From NCBI GenBank assembly GCA_030765045.1, contig CM060967.1, positions 25,871,784 to 25,935,783 on the forward strand: a stretch of 64,000 bases of DNA, written 5' to 3'. The notes below the pieces were generated by a model. The model searched no databases. It was given only the letters and a program-made list of their open reading frames with translations, and was not told the origin of the DNA. A program made the translations under genes and the position numbers. Positions 35,564 through 47,295 of this stretch are shown here, one piece after another (the first letter of the stretch is position 1; every line of letters begins with the position of its first letter). The DNA is from Tenodera sinensis. Its lineage: Eukaryota; Arthropoda; Insecta; Mantodea; Mantidae.

Positions 35564-35960
35564 ATGTGTTGTACTTAAATGAGTTCCTCTACTCTTGTTT
35601 AAAATATTCTTACAAAGCCTTATGCTTCTATTATTTTATGTTAATGTAATTAATCAATTACATAAATTGTTTCATAACATATTTGCTTTTAAATAGAATG
35701 GGAATTGGAGAACACAGTAGGCTTTACGGCTATGATAATCAAATCTTTTAAGAGCTAGTCCCTATTTAATTGGCTTGAAATTGCATTCTGTTTGCATGAC
35801 CAAGAAATAAAACAAAACGACTTCCTATTTGAAAAAAGTGTAGGTGAAAATTCAAATCAATAACAAGGAGTATCTCGGAAATGACTAGGTCCACAACAAA
35901 ATATATTGGACAAATAATGTGCTTCAGCAGACCTACAGTTTTTATGCAGTAAGATTTACC
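35564..35960 (-). mobile_element. XY repeat copy, second unit of the tandem pair, Y half
   Basis: It starts TGTGTTGTACTTAAATGA and then CCTCTACTCTTGTTTAAAA, matching the Y end, directly joined head-to-tail to the preceding unit. It continues with GTAGGCTTTACGGCTATG and ATCTCGGAAATGACTAGG and fades near 35960. Confidence 0.65.
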
Positions 35961-36289
35961 ATTAATTACAGAACCTCAGATGCATGTTAAAGACATAATA
36001 ATTAATATACAATGAATTATCTACTTGTCCTGACACCTTGGAACTTGCTAGTCCTGGATGTGCAAACTTCCGGTACTGAGAATACCTGTTGTAAACCGCA
36101 GCCGCTACTTCGGAACGCAGGATCCCATGGAAACAAGGAAACCACATCTCATTTTATAGAAAACAAATAATAGTTGTATTTACATTTGCCGTTATGGATA
36201 CGCTACGTGTTTGTGGCCTGCAAGAAGTTACTGCTTATCCTCCTAGTGGAAGAATGCATAATTCTTGTACATTTTAGCGGATTCGCCAC

Positions 36290-36725
36290 CAACCGAGTGG
36301 GATGGTTCAGGTGATAGCGTCTGCGGGAGGTGGTGGGTTCGATACCCGTGAACGACCTTCCTGACCCATGGCTTTCTTCATGTCACTAGGAAGTTTAATT
36401 ACGTGTGCCAAATTTCTTGTTCCTCCGTTTCACCTAATTTCTCATTTGACTTCTCCTTTTATCCTGATCGACTACTTCTAAGTGTCGAGAGGGAATTCGG
36501 TGTGCATAGCAGGGAATTTACTCTGTAAATGCTCATCCTCCGGATCGAGGGAGTCTCCAGGTCTCTTACCCCTTGGGGAGAGGAGCCACCACCGGGAATT
36601 TAAAACTGTAGTTGTTAGGGACTCTGGCCTCTGCTGCAGTCTCTCCTAGGTGAGGCCACCCTTAGAGTCCTCTTATCTCACCCCTTCCTACCTCTGGTAT
36701 AGGCCCTTCCGAACCTTGTCACTGA
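36290..36725 (+). mobile_element. SINE-A copy
   Basis: The head is CCGAGTGGGATGGTTCAGG, the B box GGGTTCGATACC is near 36336, then CTTCCTGACCCATGGC, TCTAAGTGTCGAGAGGG, GTTGTTAGGGACTCTGGC and TCTGGTATAGGCCCTTCC. It is close to full length. Confidence 0.7.
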
Positions 36726-37026
36726 ATCATAGATTCACCATTTGTTTTATGCTAGACTCGCTCACTTCAACACGCTGTGTAAGTTAAATGCTCCTGGGTT
36801 GTGGTGTGATGTCTCTGTAGTTTTCAGTTCATTTGGTACTCGATGTGACTCCCACCACATATTAACGAACGCATCAATCTAAACTTCAGTGTTTGCCCTC
36901 CTTCTAGATTAAGTCCATCGCTGTCAGAGGCTTTTCCATTCCTTCTTGTCTTCAAGTACAGCTCAGAGTTTCCAGGACCTAAGGAATACATCTCCCTGCA
37001 TGTTTTAATATATGCCATTTTATGTA

Positions 37027-37145
37027 CCTATACCGAGTGAGATGACTCCGCGAAAACGCGCGAGATTCGCATTCGGGTGGTCTGGGTTCGATATAGTTCC
37101 ACCGTTCACTCTGATCTTGGGTTTTTCGTGATTTCTCATCTACCA
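37027..37145 (+). mobile_element. SINE-A head fragment
   Basis: CCGAGTGAGATGACTCCGCG, then GGTCTGGGTTCGATATAG and TCTTGGGTTTTTCGTGATT. It is truncated after about 120 bp. Confidence 0.6.
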
Positions 37146-37997
37146 CGCCTTAAAGATACCAGGAGGTGGATTGTTTTCGAAAAATCAACTTTTGTGATTC
37201 TAATTTAATATATATATTCTCTAGTTTTAAAATTATGTATCTATATGTAAAACATAGGGCTGGGATGATAGGTGACCACAAGAAAAAAATTAAATAAATA
37301 AAAGTATGCTTTTTTTACTCTGAGGCACAAACTTCTGACCAATCAAATAACCATATCGTGCCACCATGCCTTAAATGTTTGTTGTTTTCCCCCACTATCT
37401 TGGCTAAGCAAAGAAAATGGAATTTTAAAGCCCTCACTCAGCGACCCACCTTAAAAATTTAAGTAATACTACTGTTTAAGGGAGTATGCAATAAGACAAT
37501 TTCTGCAATTGCCTATATCGGTTAATTGCCCATTCACTTGGCTAGCATCATGATGACTTTTCCTCTCCCCCCTCCCCCGTCCCTCGCTCTCCCTTTTGCG
37601 TGCTTTAAGTACGCGATGATGTCGCGACAAATTTGTTAGGAGATATTCGTAGATCGGTGTGTGGCGATCAATTAGTCTTTTAGACCTCATTTCTGTATCA
37701 TGTAACTTGCTTCCTGCACATGTCTTAGTGCTAGGCAACTGTATCTCTAATTCTATGATGAGCAGATACAGCTTCAATACGTGTCCTTAGTTATAGGTAT
37801 GTCTGCCGCTACACGTGCCGGGCACATGGCGTTAGGGTGCCGTGGAATCCATATGCTATAGATAGACGACAGAGTATTCGCTATTAACATCAATTTTCAT
37901 TTTTAATATTGTTTGGCTCGTGGTACTAAATATCCAATCCGGTATTAATCTTGGCGATTGAGGGAAACCACGAAAACAAGAAGTCAGGATGGCCAGT

Positions 37998-38229
37998 TGT
38001 TGTTGTAGTGTTTAACGGCCGCTTTTACTACTACAGCACCGGTGACACTGATGATACATGAAGATGGAGCACCGGTGGAATGAAATGGCGGGGGAAACCG
38101 GAGTACCCGGAGAAAACCCGCCCTGACGCCGCTTCGTCCACCACGAATACCACATGCGGGTCCCTGGGATCGAACCCGGGCCGCCTAGGTGGTAGGCGAG
38201 CGCGCTAACCGCTCGGCCACGGCGCCGCC
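37998..38229 (-). mobile_element. tRNA-derived SINE, intact head, 13-bp target duplication
   Basis: Read on the minus strand, the 232-bp unit starts GGCGGCGCCGTGGCCGAG, with an A-box-like TGGCCGAGCGGTT and a perfect B box GGTTCGATCCC. The head resembles tRNA-Ser/Leu. The body contains GGGTACTCCGGTTTCCCC, and the 3' end is rich in CAACAA. The flanks carry the perfect direct repeat CAGGATGGCCAGT (37985-37997 and 38230-38242). It looks young, and a pol III transcript is plausible. Confidence 0.85.
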
Positions 38230-38242
38230 CAGGATGGCCAGT

Positions 38243-39310
38243 CCATGAGATTTGAACCTCAACCTATCAAAAGCGGACTATCTACTTGATATAATGTTGA
38301 TTTGTTAAACAGTGAGGGCTCATTTGTTCAACAAGGGTTGCATTAGGCACGCAAACCTTCAACCTAACGGACATCGGCCCTAAGCAGATATTTATGATGA
38401 CATACATGAAGAAAAAAATAGATACAATATGTGGAATCCTAGCGAGATAGTTATCTAGTAGAGAAATACGCGCATGCTTCTGATTCCGAAAGTTCGCTTC
38501 TAGAAGCAACAAAGCAAACATTCCCTCTTTTGAAATGCAGACAAGCTACTAGAAGAAGAAACAAAAAAGTAACAAACCGTTGTTACAGTTAATGAAGGAT
38601 TGCAGCAGTAAGCGATGGGAAACAGCTTCGTTCGGTTGTCACTTCTTGTAAAAACAAAAGACGGTCCGTGACGTGCAGGCGGCGATTCGCAGGCTGTGTT
38701 TTTGCTGTCCCTGTTTTCCAGCAAAACGAAACGAGTGATAATAGCGTGAAATTCGAGGTTGGGACTAATCACATGGCTGTGTGGGGTACGATATCCGGCC
38801 GCCGCGCCGGTAGGTTAGGCAGAGCACTGTTGTACCGACCGTGGTCGTGTGTCGGAGCCGGATGCTGGGTAATTGAGCCCTTCCTCTTCTCTTGTCTGGG
38901 TGGAAAGTGAAGAATTTGAGCCAAGAATTCCTCTTGGTCTCACGCGTTCACTTTGTACCCGACCTTGATGACTGTGGACCATCTCTTTCCGTATCCCAGT
39001 GGTGGCGATTTAATCACAAGTTGTTCGTTCTTAGTATATCTTGCTCCCTTCTCCCCTTTATTATGATTATTACTATTATTATGCTTATTTTATTATTATT
39101 TTTACCATACAACAGTGATGTCAAACGGCGCTTGAGCACAAGCGCGCGCTTTGGAGCCTAGCAGACCCACGCTGCCCGTAACAGCAGCACCTGCTTGGGA
39201 CAGTGTTAATCCGGGCTGCGCAAGGCTGCATAGCAAGGAAAAAGCGAAGCCATTTCCACATTTGCAGTCTCATAACATAAGCAGAGAAATTAATGTATTG
39301 TGACATATTG
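38243..39310. other. No recognised gene
   Basis: A GC-richer patch at 38780-39010 may be an unidentified repeat. No motif is seen in the 79-90 codon frames. Confidence 0.5.
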
Positions 39311-39314
39311 AATG

Positions 39315-39740
39315 TACTCTTGGGGGAGTTTGTTGGAAGATTTTCAGATATGGAAGCTCTTCAATCTAAACTGGATCTCTTCCTTCCGCTATTCCGTTGA
39401 TATCGAGAGTATTCCAGATGAACTTCAACTCGAGCAACTTAAGCTGTGATTCAGACCTTAAAAAGGCGTATAATGATAATAATGTTCTCAGTTTTTATCA
39501 AGCCCTTGATTCACAAACATACCCTGAACCTCACAAATTTGTTGCAGAGATTTTGTGTACGTTTGGCAGTACACACATGTGAACATTTTGTTGTTTAATG
39601 AACTTGACAAAAGTGCCGTGTCTAAGAGCAAAGTTGATGATAACCTTGCGTCTGCCGTGAGACTTGTTTCTACAATTGTTTCCCCAAATATTAAGATGTT
39701 GGTGGAAATGCACAAAACGGGCATAGTAAATGTGTAATTA
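39315..39740 (+). pseudogene. hAT transposase-like (GTF2IRD2 type) pseudogene fragment
   Basis: Joined frames read EFVGRFSDMEALQSKLDLF, VDIESIPDELQLEQLKL, KKAYNDNNVLSFYQALD, YPEPHKFVAEILCTFGSTHM, a disrupted 'CEq.FS.MN' region and RLVSTIVSPNIKMLVEMHKT. This order matches the C-terminal dimerisation region of domesticated and transposon-derived GTF2IRD2/EPM2AIP1-like hAT proteins. At least two stops and two frameshifts are present. No terminal repeats were identified. Confidence 0.75.
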
Positions 39741-40138
39741 GTTTCTAAGTGTGACCACAAGTAGAAGTTTGCTATTTGATATACAAGAGAAGTCTGTTTC
39801 CTTTTGAGTTGTAAGATTAAAAGTTATACAAATATTTATCTTTTGTGGTTTTAATGTTTTTGTTTTGAATATTAATGTATTTTTGGTCAATTAGGTTATT
39901 ATTGTAATTCACATTAATCGCAGAATCTATGTAAATAAATATTTTTTAAACCAAAGAAGAAGAAACAAACGAGTATTGGTGAGAAATTACCTTGTGATCG
40001 ACATTCCTGGTGCCATATTTATCTCGTTGCCCGTAATGGCAAGACCTATCTACAAGATATAAAACGCAGAAAAGTTCTGAATATAATGTAACATTTAGAA
40101 TGATTAAAACCTTATGGAATTACTACGCTACGGGGGCG

Positions 40139-40882
40139 TTATACAGATGATAGAACGCTTTCAACTCAGCCTTTTGACATAAGGAACCTGTGGTCGGAAA
40201 TAAATTCTATGGATGCCACGTGATCTTGATCAATTTTGCAAGCTGCTTTAATTTTGACACTCACAACCAACCTAGAGTTTACATCAGGTGTTCAAAATGC
40301 GATCACCTGCCTCAATTTATGCATTACAGCGACGCATGACATTTTGTCGCACCTTCTCCAGAATCCTTGGAGTCCGTTGCATAATGACAGAAGCAACTAG
40401 AGCCCTAAAAAGCAGTTCCTCTTCAGTTTTTATTGGAGTGTCATACACCACGGTTTGCATGTGACCCCATAAGAAAAACTCCAGAGGATTAATATCCGGC
40501 GAACTCGCTGGCCACGTTACAGGACCTCCCCTTCCAATCCAGCGATCAGAAAAGGTGTTATTCAGGTGTGTAAGAATGTCATCTACGAAGAGGGCAAGAG
40601 CCCCGTTTGCCGCATCATATAAATGTTGACGAGTAACGCTCCATTTTAACAGTCAGTTATGCATTGTAAACAAAATAAGAAATCAAAGCACCACGCAGTT
40701 TGTCACACAAAACAAGTGATAATGAAAGTGAGAGGTACTTTGTTATGAAAATTAAAGCAGCTTTAGAAACGTCCCTCGCATTTACTTTCCAGATCACCTG
40801 CTGTCTAAGACATTCATTTCCGACCACGTTTAGAAGTCTCTATCATCTGTATAATTTTGATCCAGAGTTTGGGGACACCCTG
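40139..40882 (-). mobile_element. Degenerate mariner-like (IS630-type) element with long inverted arms
   Basis: The left arm (40139-40256) and right arm (40747-40853) are inverted repeats of about 110 bp sharing ATACAGATGATAGA, GTGGTCGGAAAT and AAGCAGCTTTAATTTT (read from the respective ends). The right end reads GGACACCCTG then TATA, a Tc1/mariner-style terminus at a TA target. Between the arms the minus strand encodes DRWIGRGG, WPASSPDINPLEFFLWG and EKVRQNVMRRCN. This is the DDE transposase block common in arthropod genomes, with an in-frame stop soon after. The N-terminal half is missing. Confidence 0.75.
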
Positions 40883-41257
40883 TATATAAGTATATCATAT
40901 TGTTTTGGTGCCAAAAACAAGTGTTTCATACTTTCTCATTGTAGATTTTACAGATCGTATGCAGTTTGATATATTTAACCTGGCAAGTGCTGTTTCAAAA
41001 CATGATTTACGAAGTAGGTTTTATGGATTAGTTTGGTATTAGTAAATCCCATTGTAAGGTTGGCAGTACTTCGATTTAGTGTAAACTTTTGGGAGCTGCC
41101 CTTAAACCATTTCCCCTATACCTATAGGTAGATGGTAGGAAATGTGTTTCGTTGTGTCTGAAATGAATGATTAAGGGAGATAGAGATTGAAATTAGGAAG
41201 GAAATCTTCTTGATCTGTTAGCCTTATAAAAAGGAAAGAAAGGAAGACGTAAACTAA

Positions 41258-41260
41258 ATG

Positions 41261-41353
<93 letters not shown>

Positions 41354-41485
41354 TATTATTACTATTATTATTATTATTACTATTATTATTACTATTATTA
41401 TTACTATTATTATTACTATTATTATTACTATTATTATTACTATTATTACTATTATTACTTTTATTACTATTATTACTATTATTAC

Positions 41486-41563
<78 letters not shown>
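41258..41563 (+). repeat. Patterned (ATT)n array with ordered ATTACT units
   Basis: Pure ATT flanks enclose a centre (about 41345-41485) where ACT replaces ATT at regular spacing: a 12-bp period first, then a 9-bp period. The poly-Tyr and poly-Asn frames on the two strands are artefacts. Confidence 0.95.
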
Positions 41564-42097
41564 TGAAGCAGTTGAAAGATAATCCGTGTAGCCTGCCCTC
41601 TTGTTTTGCTGCCATCATAGAAACAGACCCACGCTAACCCCTGTGTTAACTTGGTCAATTCAGTAGCAAAATTTGCCAATTAAGAGGCCGCTTCCAGAAG
41701 AAAATACGCACAACTCCTTGACTGGGTTACGTCACCATCAGAGCAGTTCTGTATTGGGTTACAGCAAGCACTCTCTCGTGGCCATGGCATGTAATTTTCT
41801 GCCGCGTTCCTTGATTTGTAAACACTTGGCGACAATTTCTGGCCAAAAAAAAGATCTCTTCAGCACTATTGTCGACTGTCAGAAGGCAGAGTTAATGCCA
41901 TACCGGCAACAGTTGATTAGAGCAACAGCACGAAAATTAAAAGATCCGGGGTTCAAGTCCCGACTATGGCATTGCATTTTGAAGTCTGTTTCTACTTTCC
42001 AGGTGTCCAGAGTACACGTTTTGACATCCAATATGGACTCCAGGTCTTGTTCCCAAACAATTGTAGGTAGAGTTATTCAGAACATTGAGCTTATTTC

Positions 42098-42620
42098 AGC
42101 ATTTTACTTTCTCTAAAACATACTTAAGTACGATAGAGGAAGCATTGTATTCACCCAAAAATTCGATATCGAAATTTCACCGAAGTCACATGTTTTGAGA
42201 GGGAAAAAGCATTTTTAGAAAAAAGCCTATGTGTGAGAGAGGTGTGTAAGCGTGTAAGCGTCTAACTCAAAGCGAAAAACCATTAAAATACCAAACTTGT
42301 AAGTTTAACATCTTACAAAGATGCGACACAAAGATTTTCAAGAAAATCCCCCCACCCAAACTACCGTTTTCATGGAACATCCTTCGAAAATTTTGATTTT
42401 AACAAAAATGATTGTAACGATTTTGATTTAATTAACAATAAGTTTACGGAATTTTCATGATACAGGAAATGTATATGTTGAATTTTCTGTAAAAATACTG
42501 TGAAATTCTTTTCATTGTAAATGATAAATAGACAAAATTTACGCCACGAAGGATCTGTATCACGTTAACATACATAATTTATGTAAAATGTTAAGGTATT
42601 TCGGAGATATTGGTTGTTGT
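42098..42620 (+). mobile_element. XY repeat copy, X portion
   Basis: It begins TTTTACTTTCTCTAAAACAT and keeps AAAAATTCGATATCGAAATTTC and the CATCTTACAAAGATGCGACAC region. The core then degenerates, ending with a TATTTCGGAGATATTGGTTG remnant. Confidence 0.65.
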
Positions 42621-42624
42621 TGAT

Positions 42625-44475
42625 TTGAATTTCCAGTAGTTCTTTTGAAGAGCTTAGCACCATCGTTTCTTGCAACTGCAGCTGTGTCTTGGGTTTCGCA
42701 AGTTGCGTATCTGGTTGTTTTTGTGTTGTACAACCCGCATGACAATATATACAGGTGCTAGTTAACAATCACGTATCTTTATCAAAAATAAAATATCCAA
42801 GACTTTTAGTTTCCAACATGCAGACACAAATAGTTTTCTACGAATCTATAAACAAATACCTCAAATTTGCACAGAAATTGCTTGCTGACAGATGTCTGAA
42901 ATCTGGTATTGGCGAATTATGCAGGAGTATGCTGGAGTCTATGTAACCTGTGGCAGGACAGCCTAGACAGGCTAAAGCTAACCATCTATCCTGGCAAAGA
43001 GTGCAATCGATGTGGGGAAATGTGGTCAGCATCACGCTTGTTTGTTGTGTACTGAACTTACAGATTGCGCTATCATTCCTCGTTTCTCCAGTATAAAATC
43101 TTAGCGTTATTTACCCTACTGCTATAGAGTGAGAGGTAATTTCGGGCGAAAAAGAAATTCCAGCAGTTATTGCACAGTTCATCTGTTTCACTCCTTTCCG
43201 CTCTGTTAATGAATATTCACAAAAACGAAAACTGACAACACTGATTCCTAAAGGATTGACTTGAGTTTCCCTTGGTCTCTTGCTTAGTTGTGAACGCGCT
43301 GATATGGATAGATTTATGGTTTCTTCTTGGGCAGGGAGTTAGTTGAACAAAAATATGCTTATCATGATGCTGAATTTGGTTGTTATTACCAAATCTGGCC
43401 TTTTGTTTTAATCAACTAGAAAGCACTGGTACAAACATCATTTATTTGATAAACAATGCTTTTCTACAAGATATAGGAACTTTTTAATTCTTCCTCTCTA
43501 GTGTCCCCTGTGAGTTCATCATATATCTCTGGGCGTATTCTTTTATAGTGCCTTTCAGTAGACGATTTTAATCACTGCACGTATTATTAATGCATTTAAC
43601 TCTATCGTCACGACTTTTAAACAGTATGAAGGCTCCTACTCTGATTTAAATGGACAAGTTACTCCATAATTAGATGCTTTTATTACACTGATAAACAAGC
43701 CATGTATTAACACAGGTTTCCTCGAAGTTTCGCTTCTTGGCACTGCAGCGCGCGAATTAAGCCGAGTTTAACCGAGTGGCCACTGCAAGGTGCAAGGAAC
43801 CTTGCACTGCATCCAGTGCAATTTTAAGCTTTTAGAGGCCCTGCTATACTGCATGCGTATGATACAAACTAGTAAACTGGAGCATCTGAAAAACACGAGC
43901 CCTAACTCTGCTTTTTGTGTGCGCTATTTTTAACTGACACCGACTAGCAACATACGTAAAACCAGACTTCGTTTGAAAGTACCTTAAAGAGGACAATAAG
44001 TCTTCTCTGGAGGTGAATCCTAGAAATATTCGGGAACCAGTTGGAACACGTTCAGATATACAGTACTGTGGTGTTTTTTATGACCTTTGCGGCCTAACGA
44101 GCTTCTGGACCCGCTTATTTTTGCTATCTTGATCTTTAATCTCCCTAGGCGAAGGAAACGCTTGTTCCACCCACTAGCCAGGGGACATAAAACCAGGAAA
44201 AGAAAAATCTAGACAATATAAAGACGGTGTTGGTTTACTACACCCACATTCGTTGCTCCACGTGCAATTAAAAGCGGCTGGGAGACTTCCTCTATCAAGT
44301 GGGCAGTGGGAGTCCATCTGCCACTCTTCGGCACCTTGCAAGGATACCTACACGTTTGATACACCTGCTCTTTCGGTCGATTAGCATGGGGGACCCAGGT
44401 TTGATACTAGGGTGAGCAATATCTGCCACGTGCACCTAAGTACGTATACCAGGACTTGTAGCTGTTTGTAGTCCT
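42625..44475. other. No recognised feature
   Basis: Unique-looking sequence. A weak tRNA-like segment (GACCCAGGTTTGATACTAGG) lies near 44394. Confidence 0.5.
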
Positions 44476-44476
44476 C

Positions 44477-44962
44477 TTTTTACTTTCTCTACTACGTATA
44501 GTAAGTAGGGGAAGTATTGTATTCGACGCATCACTTCCATGTCGAGTTTTCACTGTAAATATAAGTTTTGAGGACCCCTGAATAAAAAAAATTAATCATT
44601 TGACATAAATTGTATGTTCGAACGAGATCTACATCTATAGTAAGATTTGGTCTATCTCTTACGGTTTACCAGTTATGCAAAGTCAAAGAATAAACGTACT
44701 GCATGGGCTATAGGCAAAAAATTCAAAATATACATTTCATTTGCCATAAAATATCTTATATACACCATTTTAATCAAAATCGTTAAAGCCATTTTTGGCA
44801 AAATAAAAATTTTCGAAAAAATGTCCATGCAAAAGGTAGTTTAGGGTAGGGGAATTTTCTTCACAATCTTCGTGTTGCATCCTTGAAAGATATTAAACTT
44901 AAATACCAACTTTGGTTTTTAACCGACTTATCGTTTTTGAGTTATGCTGTTCACAGACACCA

Positions 44963-45006
<44 letters not shown>

Positions 45007-45150
45007 CACACACACACACACCTGTTTCTAAAATGATCTTTTTTATTCAAAGGTCCCAAAACATATATTTCCGGTGAAATCTCGACATCGAAATTTTGGG
45101 TCGAATAAAATACTTTTCCTATTTACTATACGTAGCAGACAGAGTAAAAA
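44477..45150 (-). mobile_element. XY repeat arrangement with X ends at both sides (inverted)
   Basis: The first about 115 bp (44477-44590) are a plus-oriented X end (TTTACTTTCTCTACTACGTA). From 44591 the core continues on the minus strand and ends at 45150 with the X end again (TACGTAGCAGACAGAGTAAAA). The Y half is missing. The result is a roughly 670-bp unit with long inverted ends, a second case of the geometry seen at 34660-35563. Confidence 0.65.
44964..45022 (+). repeat. (CA)n tract inside an XY copy
   Basis: An expansion of the family's internal TG/CA tract, in minus orientation. Confidence 0.9.
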
Positions 45151-45725
45151 GTTAATGTGACATGTAACTCATCAGAGTTTCTTTCAAACCTAGGGTAACT
45201 TTTTGTTGTGTTTCCATTAGCAGAGCAAGTCCTCTGTAACGAGGCTCGAGCAAGGACCCAGCCCAGCCAGCCCAAGAGCAACTGTGTGCACATGTGGGGA
45301 AGGGAATACGATAGCCAGATGGCAATGAAAACAAACGTGGAGGTCCCTGCGCGGGGGAGACCCTCTCAGTAGGAGAGAGGGAGGGTGCTAATAACGGCGT
45401 ACAATTCGCGACACAACACTTGACTTAAAAAAAAGTGACGTCGTAATCATGATCGCCTGTTGTTTATACTCTGTGAGGCAGGAATGTGCTAGCAGCTGGA
45501 TGGATGGACGGATGGATGCGCAGATTCGCTCCACAGAGAGAGAGACAGAGATGGGGAAACACAACTGTTGACATTTATCATTGAGGCTGCTTCATACTAT
45601 CTCTCCGTGAGCCAAACGTTTCACTATTCGCCAGCGTTTGTGTTTTTCTTACTGCTTACAACGTATCCCAAGGAATGCAATATTGCCAGCTGCTCGCAGC
45701 TAGACCTTCTTTTGTTTATCTACCA

Positions 45726-46082
45726 ACAACATATTTAGAGCCATTTTTGCGAAAATATGTAACCGATTTTTTCATGTAAAGGGTAGCTTGGGGTGCAGAA
45801 TTTTCAAGTGTCGCATCTTTGAAAGCTACTGAACTTTTATCCAAGTTTTTAAGATATACCAGCTGTCCACAGATGTTCAGGCATGGGCGCATGGCCGCGC
45901 GCGCGCACACATACTCACACACACACACGCACACACACTCACGCACTCGCTGACTCGCCAACTAACACACTCACGCATTCGCTCACTCAGTCACTCAAAA
46001 CGTGCATTTCAAAACATGTAATCTCGTTATTGATTTTTAGGTGGAATGCGGTACTTGCTTTACTGTGTCTTAGAGAAAGAAA
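45726..46082 (-). mobile_element. XY repeat fragment, X half
   Basis: GAGCCATTTTTGCGAAAATA, TTCATGTAAAGGGTAGCTTGG and a CA-rich tract lead to an X-like end (TGTGTCTTAGAGAAAGAAAAA). The Y half is absent. Confidence 0.6.
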
Positions 46083-46485
46083 AATGCTTTCCTATTGGAC
46101 GGAACATCAAACGTGTACATCCATCCCCCAGGAGAAGGGGATGAAGTAAAGGAACCACACGGGGTACATGATGCAGGGAAACATGCTACAGAGACTGAGG
46201 AAGTGCCTAACAATTTCAAGCTCGAAGACCCGCCCCATTACTAGAGACGGCGAAAACGACCTAATCACCAAGCAGCCCTCCAGTGTGCAAGGGCCTGGCA
46301 TTTTCATACATCACGAAACCTAGATGCGCGAAGGAAACGGACTGAAAGGGAAATTATGGAAAAGAAATCAACCCACATTCGCCTATCGACCAAGGAAAAT
46401 CACAAATTACCCATGAGAAGAGTGGGCGAAATTGAACCCGGCACCTCTCAAATGTGAGCCTCAGACGGAGTCACCTCAATCGGTT
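46075..46485 (-). mobile_element. SINE-A copy
   Basis: The minus-strand head is GAACCGATTGAGGTGACTCC, the B box GGGTTCAATTTC, then GATAGGCGAATGTGGG and AAATTGTTAGGCACTTCC. It is diverged but keeps full-length order. Confidence 0.6.
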
Positions 46486-47295
46486 CGTGAAGAATGTAAA
46501 ATGATGAAGAACGAGTACTATATAAGGCAGCCATGTCCAAACGCAGGTGCCAATTTTGGCTCACCCTCCCTGCCCGTCACGTGGATTTTGTACCTACCGA
46601 CACACCCCTTCACTTGCCGTGAACGCCATCATTCTCGTAACAAACAATGGTGGATTCTAGTGGTGTCGCTGTCTAAACCCTCCACGTCTTACAAACATAA
46701 GTTCAAAGAGAAGTGATTTTTTTTTAACTAATAGAAAGGTTGAAGTATGAACTCATCTTACACAGATTCAGGATTTTAAAAGCTTGGAAAATTACTTTCC
46801 TCTTTTTGCCAACTCCTTGGCAATGGCACCAAAATCAGCACCATTGCAATTCCAGATAGAATTAGTTACATTGCAAAATGACACAATTGTTAAAAATATT
46901 TATAAAAGCGTTTAGGAATCGAGGTATTTAAACTTGCTTCTAGAAATAAATATCCTCGTCTTAGAGCATTTAGCGCTCGTTTATTGGCAATGTTTGCCTC
47001 CACACACATTTGCGAGCAATTGTTTTCTTGAGTGAAGCAAATAAAACGTAAACATAGAACTAGACTATCAGATTCACATCTCTGGGCACAGCTAAAATAT
47101 TTGTAACAGATATTGTCCGAATTTGGAAGCTGTTTTGACTTCCGATGATGCAGCACAAAGACAGGTTTGATCAAGGTTAATAAGTGTAGTCAATTGTTAA
47201 ACTGCACACATCAGAAATTATATGTAGAGTCGCAGAGTACTGTCCCATGACAGAGGGGTCAGGGACCAAGTTCATGGGCAGCCCAACATGTGTAT

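Noticed and set aside
37150..37460. Possible third TTAA element
   Set aside because: TTAA occurs at both sides but the supposed termini do not match as inverted repeats.
38160..38229. Possible functional tRNA-Ser/Leu gene
   Set aside because: The head carries A and B boxes but continues into a SINE body, and the whole unit is bounded by a target duplication; it is a SINE, not a tRNA gene.
41193..41618. Long poly-Asn and poly-Tyr open frames
   Set aside because: They are produced entirely by the ATT/ACT microsatellite.
41673..42116. 147-codon plus-strand open frame
   Set aside because: No motif; it includes a tRNA-like GGGTTCAAGTCCC segment near 41950 and runs into an XY X end, so it is chance.
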